The notes under the pieces were generated by a model, which worked only from the letters and a program-made list of their open reading frames with translations, was not told the origin of the DNA and did no database searches. The position numbers and the translations under genes are program-made. From an uncultured Bacteroidaceae bacterium (lineage in GTDB: Bacteria; Bacteroidota; Bacteroidia; Bacteroidales; Bacteroidaceae), in assembly GCA_904501945.1 (NCBI GenBank), contig CAJGCU010000037.1, positions 1 through 20,029 on the forward strand: a stretch of DNA of 20,029 bases. Reading direction: 5' to 3'. Position 1 is the first letter of the stretch. Each line of letters starts with the position of its first letter. This document shows, piece by piece, positions 14,784 to 20,029 of this stretch.

Positions 14784-15041
14784 TTACTTAGCTCTTTCAA
14801 CGATTTGTACTAATCTCCATCTCTTTGTTTTACTCAATGGACGAGTTTCCATAATAAGAACGGTGTCACCAATGTGAGCGTCGTTCTGCTCGTCATGAGC
14901 ATGGTATTTCTTTGTCTTCTGGACAAATTTACCATATATAGGGTGCTTCTCTTTGAACTTTGCTGCCACAACGATGGTCTTATCCATCTTGTCACTAGTA
15001 ACAACACCCTGTCTTTGCTTTCTTAAATTTCTAGCTTCCAT
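14784..15041 (-). CDS. rpsQ: 30S ribosomal protein S17 (uS17)
   Basis: S17 binds the 5' domain of 16S rRNA early in assembly. The chosen ATG at 15041 gives 85 residues beginning MEARNLRKQRQGVVTSDKMD, the usual form; a TTG two codons upstream (15047) is possible but less likely. 'KTIVVAAKFKEKHPIYGKFVQKTKKYHAHDE' and 'GDTVLIMETRPLSKTKRWRLV' are diagnostic OB-fold segments. It is 10 nt after rpmC and 2 nt before rplN. Confidence 0.98.
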   Translation of the reverse strand: MEARNLRKQRQGVVTSDKMDKTIVVAAKFKEKHPIYGKFVQKTKKYHAHDEQNDAHIGDTVLIMETRPLSKTKRWRLVQIVERAK

Positions 15042-15051
15042 TCCCAATACT

Positions 15052-15240
15052 TTATTTATTACGCTGAGTAAGCTCGCCCTTCATGCGTGCGATGTCGTGA
15101 CGCAACTTCTTAATCTGAGAATTGTCTGCAAGCGGAGAAATACTGTGATTGAACTTCATGTTATTCAAGTTAGCCACCTCCACTTCGATGCGCTCAGCGA
15201 GCTCTTCTGTAGTAAGTTCTCTAATTTCTGAAATTTTCAT
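15052..15240 (-). CDS. rpmC: 50S ribosomal protein L29 (uL29)
   Basis: L29 lies at the tunnel exit beside L23 and helps form the docking site for signal recognition particle and trigger factor. The 62 residues form the expected two-helix hairpin: MKISEIRELTTEELAERIEV, then 'ANLNNMKFNHSISPLADNSQIKKLRHDIARMKGEL'. It sits between rplP (2 nt) and rpsQ (10 nt). Confidence 0.98.
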   Translation of the reverse strand: MKISEIRELTTEELAERIEVEVANLNNMKFNHSISPLADNSQIKKLRHDIARMKGELTQRNK

Positions 15241-15242
15241 AA

Positions 15243-15674
15243 TTAAGCGTTTTTATCGTAATCACGACGTACAATAAACTTTGTTGTAGTAGGCAGTTTC
15301 TGAGCACCGAGTCGGAGAGCCTCCTTTGCGACGTCATAAGAAACACCTTCAATCTCAAAAAGAATACGACCTGGTTTAGCAGGGAACACATACTGGTATG
15401 GATCACCCTTACCCTTACCCATTCGGACGTCAGCAGGTTTCTTAGTGATTGGCTTATCAGGGAAAATTCGGATCCATACTTGACCCTGACGCTGCATATA
15501 ACGTGTAATAGCAACACGGGCAGCCTCAATTTGTCGAGCAGAAATCCATTTTGTCTCGAGAGCCTTTATACCAAAGCTGCCGAAAGCTAGTTCGGTACCT
15601 CTGTGAGAGACACCCTTCCAGCGACCACGGCCTTTTTGTGGTCTTCTATATTTTTGTCTTTTTGGCTGTAACAT
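15243..15674 (-). CDS. rplP: 50S ribosomal protein L16 (uL16)
   Basis: L16 organises the A-site region of the large subunit near the peptidyl transferase centre. The 143 residues begin MLQPKRQKYRRPQKGRGRWK, and 'LAFGSFGIKALETKWISARQIEAARVAITRYMQRQG' and 'RMGKGKGDPYQYVFPAKPGRILFEI' (about 84-108) are family signatures. It follows rpsC by 66 nt, a longer gap than most here, and precedes rpmC by 2 nt. Confidence 0.99.
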   Translation of the reverse strand: MLQPKRQKYRRPQKGRGRWKGVSHRGTELAFGSFGIKALETKWISARQIEAARVAITRYMQRQGQVWIRIFPDKPITKKPADVRMGKGKGDPYQYVFPAKPGRILFEIEGVSYDVAKEALRLGAQKLPTTTKFIVRRDYDKNA

Positions 15675-15740
15675 AGTTAAAATCTTCTATAAGTTGCTTA
15701 AGACTTGTTCAATAACAAAATTTACTTGCAACGAGATAAA

Positions 15741-16472
15741 TTAATTGCGGTTATTAGACTTTCTGTTTCTGAAACGACGTCCACCACCATTGTTGCCACC
15801 ACGTCCTGTTTCTTTCTGCTGAGAGAAATTAGGAGTGAGATCCTGCTTGCCAAATTTCTCACCACGGCAAATCCAAACTTTGATGCCAAGGAGACCTACC
15901 TTAGTAAGAGCTTCTGCAAGACAATAATCTATGTCTGCACGAAGAGTGTGGAGAGGAGTACGTCCTTCTTTGTACATCTCTGAACGGCTCATTTCTGCGC
16001 CATTGAGACGACCTGAAATCTGAATTTTGATACCTTCCGCACCAGAGCGCATTGTGTTAGCGATAGCAGTCTTTATAGCACGGCGGTAAGCAATCTTACC
16101 TTCAATCTGACGCGCAATATTATTAGCTACAATCACAGCATCGAGTTCAGGACGTTTAATTTCATATATATTAATCTGAACTTCTTTGTCAGTAACCTTC
16201 TTCAACTCTTTCTTAAGAGCTTCTACCTGCTCACCGCCCTTGCCAATGATAAAACCTGGACGAGCTGTGCAGATTGTGATGGTAACGAGCTTTAATGTAC
16301 GCTCAATAACAATCTTAGAAACGCTTGCCTTTGCAAGGCGTGCGTTGAGGTACTTGCGGATTTTGCTGTCCTCAAGGAGGTTTTCACCAAAATCATTTCC
16401 GCCGAACCAGTTAGAATCCCAACCTCTTACAATGCCGAGGCGGTTGCTTATTGGATTACATTTTTGTCCCAT
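15741..16472 (-). CDS. rpsC: 30S ribosomal protein S3 (uS3)
   Basis: S3 forms part of the mRNA entry channel and helicase activity of the 30S head. The 243 residues hold an N-terminal type II KH domain (GxxG loop GKGG at 77-80 in 'ARPGFIIGKGGEQVE') and the C-terminal S3 domain with 'IQISGRLNGAEMSRSEMYKEGRTPLHTLRADIDY'. A Gly/Asn/Arg-rich tail occupies about the last 20 residues, likely disordered and RNA-binding. It starts 2 nt after rplV. Confidence 0.99.
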   Translation of the reverse strand: MGQKCNPISNRLGIVRGWDSNWFGGNDFGENLLEDSKIRKYLNARLAKASVSKIVIERTLKLVTITICTARPGFIIGKGGEQVEALKKELKKVTDKEVQINIYEIKRPELDAVIVANNIARQIEGKIAYRRAIKTAIANTMRSGAEGIKIQISGRLNGAEMSRSEMYKEGRTPLHTLRADIDYCLAEALTKVGLLGIKVWICRGEKFGKQDLTPNFSQQKETGRGGNNGGGRRFRNRKSNNRN

Positions 16473-16474
16473 AA

Positions 16475-16879
16475 TTACTTTTCTTCATTAGTTTTAGCGT
16501 CCACGAAGATAGTGATGTGGTTTGAACGCTTACGAATTCTGTAACCACGTCCCTGAGGTGCTGGTCTCATACGCTTGAGAGTAGCGCCTTCGTCAACAAA
16601 AATCTTTGAGATATAGAGTTCTCCGTTTTCAGCCTTGCGGTCATTCTTCTGCTCCCAGTTAGCAATTGCAGAACGAAGTACCTTCTCGATGTCCTTTGCA
16701 GCACTTTTGCTGTTGAACTTGAGTGTTGCAAGAGCCTTGCTCACTTCCATGCCACGCACTAAATCTGCGACATAACGCATCTTTCGTGGTGATGAAGGAA
16801 CATCGCGAAGACTGGCGAAGTAGACAGTCTTTTGGGCCTCTTTAATCTTCTCGGCCATTAATCTTTTTCTTGCTCCCAT
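16475..16879 (-). CDS. rplV: 50S ribosomal protein L22 (uL22)
   Basis: L22 extends a beta hairpin into the peptide exit tunnel, where it shapes the constriction seen by nascent chains and macrolides. The 134 residues include 'ASLRDVPSSPRKMRYVADLVRG', 'VLRSAIANWEQKNDRK' and the hairpin region 'GATLKRMRPAPQGRGYRIRKRSNHITIFV'. It follows rpsS by 46 nt and is 2 nt before rpsC. Confidence 0.99.
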   Translation of the reverse strand: MGARKRLMAEKIKEAQKTVYFASLRDVPSSPRKMRYVADLVRGMEVSKALATLKFNSKSAAKDIEKVLRSAIANWEQKNDRKAENGELYISKIFVDEGATLKRMRPAPQGRGYRIRKRSNHITIFVDAKTNEEK

Positions 16880-16925
16880 TATTATAATTTAGTCTTTTTA
16901 CTTGGTTGTTGAACCTGTTCTACAA

Positions 16926-17195
16926 TTACTTCTTCTTATTACCTGCGTGACCGCGGAAAGTACGAGTAAGAGCAAACTCACCGAGCTTGTGTCCTACCAT
17001 ATTTTCAGTAATATAAACAGGGATGAATTTATTACCATTATGCACAGCAATAGTATGTCCCACAAAATCAGGAGAAATCATTGATGCGCGCGCCCATGAC
17101 TTGATAACACTCTTCTTGCCGCTCTCGTTCATTGCGAGAACTTTCTTTTCGAGCTTCACATTAATGTATGGACCTTTCTTTAATGAACGACTCAT
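16926..17195 (-). CDS. rpsS: 30S ribosomal protein S19 (uS19)
   Basis: S19 lies in the 30S head with S13, touching tRNA and the large subunit. The 89 residues show the signature 'MSRSLKKGPYINVKLEKKV', 'IKSWARASMISPDFVGHTIAVHNGNKFIPVYITENMVGHKLGEFALTRTFRGH', nearly the whole conserved core. It follows rplB by 15 nt. Confidence 0.99.
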   Translation of the reverse strand: MSRSLKKGPYINVKLEKKVLAMNESGKKSVIKSWARASMISPDFVGHTIAVHNGNKFIPVYITENMVGHKLGEFALTRTFRGHAGNKKK

Positions 17196-17210
17196 ATTCA
17201 GTTAACTTTA

Positions 17211-18035
17211 TTACTTGTTACGTCTTTCAATAATGTACTTATTTGACTGCTTCTTTGGTGCACGAGTCTTGAGACCCTTAGCATAAAGTCCATTGCGTGA
17301 ACGTGGGTGACCACCTGTGTGACGACCTTCACCACCACCCATTGGATGATCAATTGGGTTCATTACAACACCACGGTTGTGTGGACGACGTCCAAGCCAA
17401 CGGCTACGACCAGCCTTACCTGAAGATTCAAGCGCATGATCAGAGTTGCTTACGCTACCAATTGTAGCACGGCACACTGAAAGAACCTTACGAATTTCAC
17501 CAGAAGGAAGTTTAATAACACAATAACGTCCTTCACGTGAAGTTAACTGAGCAAAATTGCCTGCAGAACGAACCATCTTAGCACCTTGACCTGGACGCAG
17601 CTCGATATTGTGAATCACAGTACCGACTGGAATGTTCTCAAGTGGCAGAGTGTTTCCAAGGTCTGGAGTTGCCTCAGGACCAGACATAATGGTTGCGCCT
17701 ACCTGCAATCCGTTAGGAGCAACAATGTAACGTTTTTCTCCATCAGCATAGAAAACAAGAGCAATACGCGCTGAACGATTTGGATCGTACTCAATTGTTT
17801 TTACTACTGCTGGAATTCCGTCTTTTTCTCTCTTGAAATCGACAATACGAATCAAGCGCTTATGACCGCCACCTCTGTAGCGAACAGCGATACGGCCAGT
17901 GTTGTCACGTCCGCCAGTGCTGCGCTTACCGAAAACAAGAGTTTTCTCTGGTACCGATGTAGTAACATCATCAAAAGTACCAATAGCTTTGTGTCTTTGA
18001 CCAGGAGTTACTGGTCTAAATTTACGAATACCCAT
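17211..18035 (-). CDS. rplB: 50S ribosomal protein L2 (uL2)
   Basis: L2 is needed for subunit association and supports the peptidyl transferase centre. The 274 residues match the family length. 'GGRDNTGRIAVRYRGGGHKRL' is in the N-terminal domain, and the catalytic-centre-proximal loop 'MNPIDHPMGGGEGRHTGGHP' includes H230, equivalent to the E. coli His229 considered important for function. It lies 6 nt after rplW and 15 nt before rpsS. Confidence 0.99.
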   Translation of the reverse strand: MGIRKFRPVTPGQRHKAIGTFDDVTTSVPEKTLVFGKRSTGGRDNTGRIAVRYRGGGHKRLIRIVDFKREKDGIPAVVKTIEYDPNRSARIALVFYADGEKRYIVAPNGLQVGATIMSGPEATPDLGNTLPLENIPVGTVIHNIELRPGQGAKMVRSAGNFAQLTSREGRYCVIKLPSGEIRKVLSVCRATIGSVSNSDHALESSGKAGRSRWLGRRPHNRGVVMNPIDHPMGGGEGRHTGGHPRSRNGLYAKGLKTRAPKKQSNKYIIERRNK

Positions 18036-18041
18036 TTTTTA

Positions 18042-18335
18042 TTAAATGTTACTATAGAAATCAATAGTTTCACCTTCCTGGAGAGTTACAATAGCCTTCT
18101 TGAAAGCCTTTGTCTTTCCTTTGATAACACCAGCCTTTGTGTAGCGGCTCTTACGCTTACCAGCGTAATTCATAGTGTTAACCGAAACTACATTAACGTT
18201 ATACTTAGCTTCTATTTCTTTCTTAATCTCAATCTTATTGGCTGCAGGAAGCACAATAAAGCCGAACTTATTGTTCTGCTTTTCTGAAATAGCGGTCATC
18301 TTTTCAGTAACCAACGGTTTTACAATGTATGCCAT
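18042..18335 (-). CDS. rplW: 50S ribosomal protein L23 (uL23)
   Basis: L23 surrounds the tunnel exit and is the docking site for trigger factor and signal recognition particle. The 97 residues begin 'MAYIVKPLVTEKMTAISEKQNNKFGFIVLPAANKIEIKKEIEAKYNVNVVSVNTM', a typical L23 fold, then 'RYTKAGVIKGKTKAFKKAIVTLQEGETIDFY'. A strong AGGAGG overlaps the rplD stop and lies 5-6 nt before the start, supporting it. Confidence 0.98.
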   Translation of the reverse strand: MAYIVKPLVTEKMTAISEKQNNKFGFIVLPAANKIEIKKEIEAKYNVNVVSVNTMNYAGKRKSRYTKAGVIKGKTKAFKKAIVTLQEGETIDFYSNI

Positions 18336-18340
18336 AATGT

Positions 18341-18347
18341 ACCTCCT
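18341..18347 (-). promoter_or_regulatory. Strong Shine-Dalgarno site for rplW
   Basis: On the minus strand AGGAGGT lies 5 nt before the rplW ATG and overlaps the rplD stop codon. It is a full-strength site in a cluster where most genes have none. Confidence 0.85.
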
Positions 18348-18976
18348 TACTTATTAAAAGTTTCGTCAACCAACTTAAGCGCACTTTCAGTCATAACAAG
18401 CACATTTGCATTCATTACCTTGTATGTATTGAGTGCACTAGCTGTCATAACTTCAACACGCTGAATGTTACGGACTGACAAATTTACGTTCTTTTTTACT
18501 TCTGACAAAACAATAAGGGTCTTCTTGCCTGCAATTTTAAGATTATTTAACACAGCAACGCCTTCTTTTGTTTTTGGAGCCTCAAAATCGAAGTCTTCAA
18601 CAACAATAATTGCATCCTGCTGAGCTTTGTATGAAAGTGCGCTTTTACGAGCAAGAGCCTTCACCTTTTTATTAAGCTTGAACCAATAGTCACGAGGACG
18701 TGGACCAAAAACACGGCCACCACCACGGAGCAGCGGAGACTTAATATCTCCACGACGAGCGCCGCCGCCACCCTTTTGGCGAATAAGCTTACGAGTTGAG
18801 CCTGCGATTTCGCTTCTTTCTTTAGACTTATGAGTACCTTGGCGCTGAGCAGCAAGATACTGGTTTACTGCGAGATAAATAACATGGTCATTAGGTTCAA
18901 TTCCGAAGATAGCATCATTCAGAACAACCTTTTTACCAGTGTCCTCGCCCTTGATATTTAATACAGAAACTTCCAT
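18347..18976 (-). CDS. rplD: 50S ribosomal protein L4 (uL4)
   Basis: L4 reaches into the exit tunnel with a long loop and, in E. coli, represses the S10 operon. The 209 residues start 'MEVSVLNIKGEDTGKKVVLND'; the tunnel loop region reads 'GSTRKLIRQKGGGGARRGDIKSPLLRGGGRVFGPRPRDY' (about 59-97), followed by 'KKVKALARKSALSYKA'. It follows rplC by 3 nt. Whether it regulates this operon cannot be read from the coding sequence. Confidence 0.99.
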   Translation of the reverse strand: MEVSVLNIKGEDTGKKVVLNDAIFGIEPNDHVIYLAVNQYLAAQRQGTHKSKERSEIAGSTRKLIRQKGGGGARRGDIKSPLLRGGGRVFGPRPRDYWFKLNKKVKALARKSALSYKAQQDAIIVVEDFDFEAPKTKEGVAVLNNLKIAGKKTLIVLSEVKKNVNLSVRNIQRVEVMTASALNTYKVMNANVLVMTESALKLVDETFNK

Positions 18977-18979
18977 TGC

Positions 18980-19594
18980 TTACTTCTTGATTATAACGAT
19001 TGAACCTTTGCAGCCTGGAACACTACCCTTCAAAAGGAGAAGATTATGTTCAGGAACCACTTTAATTATCTGAAGGTTGTGTGTAGTTACTTGCTCGTTA
19101 CCCATCTGACCGGCCATTGGCACGTTCTTAAATACACGAGAAGGAGTTGCACAAGCGCCGATAGAACCCGGCTTACGAAGACGGTCATCCTGACCATGTG
19201 TAGCCTGGCCTACACCGCCGAAACCATGACGCTTAACAACGCCCTGGAATCCCTTACCCTTAGATGTACCTGTTACATCAACGTAAGATGCATCGTTGAA
19301 AATTTCGACTGTAATTACATCACCGAGATTGTGTTCCTCGTCATAAGTGAACTCGGCCAAGTGTCTCTTTGGTGTTGTACCAGCCTTTTTAAAGTGGCCC
19401 ATCATCTGCTTTGTAGTATGCTTTTCCTTCTTGTCCTGAAAGCCTACCTGTACAGCAGCATAGCCATCCTTCTCAACTGTCTTGATTTGAGTTACAACAC
19501 AAGGACCTACTTCGATAACAGTGCATGGAACATTCTTACCATCGGCACTGAAAACGGATGTCATTCCGATTTTTTTTCCAATTAATCCTGGCAT
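18980..19594 (-). CDS. rplC: 50S ribosomal protein L3 (uL3)
   Basis: L3 is an early assembly protein that reaches towards the peptidyl transferase centre. The 204 residues include 'MPGLIGKKIGMTSVFSADGK', 'GTSKGKGFQGVVKRHGFGG' and 'GSIGACATPSRVFKNVPMAGQMGNEQVT'. Q163 in MAGQMGN corresponds to the glutamine methylated by PrmB in E. coli; whether it is modified here is unknown. It follows rpsJ by 31 nt and precedes rplD by 3 nt. Confidence 0.99.
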   Translation of the reverse strand: MPGLIGKKIGMTSVFSADGKNVPCTVIEVGPCVVTQIKTVEKDGYAAVQVGFQDKKEKHTTKQMMGHFKKAGTTPKRHLAEFTYDEEHNLGDVITVEIFNDASYVDVTGTSKGKGFQGVVKRHGFGGVGQATHGQDDRLRKPGSIGACATPSRVFKNVPMAGQMGNEQVTTHNLQIIKVVPEHNLLLLKGSVPGCKGSIVIIKK

Positions 19595-19625
19595 TTCAAT
19601 ATAACTTTAAATTGTTCTCTAAATA

Positions 19626-19934
19626 TCAAACTTTAATCTCAACCTCAACACCGCTAGGCAATTCGAGCTTCATAAGAGCATCCACAGTCTTAGTTGTTGA
19701 ACTATAGATGTCAATCAGTCTCTTATAAGTACAGAGTTCAAACTGCTCACGAGACTTTTTGTTTACGAATGTTGAACGGTTAACTGTAAAAATACGCTTG
19801 TGAGTTGGCAACGGAATAGGACCGCTTACAACAGCGTCTGTAGCCTTTACAGCCTTTACGATCTTCTCAGCTGACTTATCAACGAGGTTGTGGTCGTAAG
19901 ACTTAAGTTTGATACGAATTTTTTGCTGACTCAT
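19626..19934 (-). CDS. rpsJ: 30S ribosomal protein S10 (uS10)
   Basis: S10 belongs to the 30S head and, as NusE, also joins transcription antitermination complexes with NusB. The 102 residues begin 'MSQQKIRIKLKSYDHNLVDKSAEKIVKAV' and contain 'SGPIPLPTHKRIFTVNRSTFVNKKSREQFE', typical of the family. It is the first cluster gene seen. In Bacteroidetes it normally follows rpsL-rpsG-fusA, which would lie beyond the right edge. Confidence 0.99.
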   Translation of the reverse strand: MSQQKIRIKLKSYDHNLVDKSAEKIVKAVKATDAVVSGPIPLPTHKRIFTVNRSTFVNKKSREQFELCTYKRLIDIYSSTTKTVDALMKLELPSGVEVEIKV

Positions 19935-19976
19935 TTTAAATTTATTTATTAATTATTATATACAAGCATAAGAGTA

Positions 19977-20006
19977 TGCAGGCAAAGAGTCGTTTGCTCG
20001 CCTGCA
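19977..20006 (-). promoter_or_regulatory. Hairpin in the leader upstream of rpsJ
   Basis: On the minus strand TGCAGGC (20006-20000) pairs with GCCTGCA (19983-19977), and GAG pairs with CTC inside, leaving a 7-nt loop and a 3-nt bulge. It ends 42 nt before the rpsJ ATG. No T tract follows, so an mRNA-leader or processing role fits better than a terminator. Confidence 0.45.
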
Positions 20007-20029
20007 CCCCCATACAATTTTTATTATAC

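Noticed and set aside
19046..19585. 179-codon open frame on the plus strand opposite rplC
   Set aside because: It is antisense to a highly conserved gene and its Cys- and Leu-rich translation resembles no known family.
1..20029. CRISPR array, tRNA, rRNA, insertion sequence, prophage or defence system
   Set aside because: No regularly spaced repeats, cloverleaf-type sequence, transposase or phage-like gene was seen on either strand.

Overview
The window looks like a chromosomal piece of a Bacteroidales bacterium, most likely Prevotella or a close relative. The evidence is family-level resemblance of the ribosomal proteins, the near absence of Shine-Dalgarno sites, a long acidic tail on L17, and a secreted GH43 enzyme ending in a Prevotella-style 'LTGRKV...KGLYIVDGKKV' tail. 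No database search was possible, so the genus is an inference. Every gene recognised lies on the minus strand, so transcription runs from high to low coordinates.

Positions 19934 down to 4934 hold one long housekeeping cluster of 30 genes, the fused S10, spc and alpha operons: rpsJ-rplC-rplD-rplW-rplB-rpsS-rplV-rpsC-rplP-rpmC-rpsQ-rplN-rplX-rplE-rpsN-rpsH-rplF-rplR-rpsE-rpmD-rplO-secY-map-infA-rpmJ-rpsM-rpsK-rpsD-rpoA-rplQ. It encodes 26 ribosomal proteins, the SecY translocon, methionine aminopeptidase, initiation factor IF-1 and the RNA polymerase alpha subunit. Most spacers are 2-46 nt. The exceptions are rpsC-rplP (66 nt), rpsK-rpsD (101 nt) and rpsN-rpsH (211 nt), and the last two contain clear potential RNA structure. 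The cluster ends at a strong intrinsic terminator (4876-4910). The stretch upstream of rpsJ (19935-20029) also carries a hairpin; the gene before it lies outside the window.

Positions 4688-1773 hold one accessory gene, a 971-residue secreted GH43 glycosidase (probably acting on arabinan or another arabinose-containing glycan) with a LamG-like module and a type-IX-secretion-like C-terminal tail. A candidate promoter and an imperfect direct repeat lie upstream of it. A very long perfect hairpin (1644-1721) lies just downstream.

Positions 1247-1 hold the first 415 codons of a lipoprotein with FAS1 (fasciclin) domains, cut off by the window edge. The 525 nt between it and the GH43 gene are AT-rich and hold the hairpin, a 12-bp palindrome and a short tandem repeat, but no convincing gene.

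The region is mostly ordinary core genome. The observations most worth following are the folded spacers before rpsD and rpsH (possible ribosomal-protein autoregulation sites), the three strong Shine-Dalgarno sites (rplW, rplE, rplF) in an otherwise SD-poor cluster, and the 32-bp perfect hairpin after the GH43 gene. I saw no tRNA, rRNA, CRISPR array, insertion sequence or defence system.
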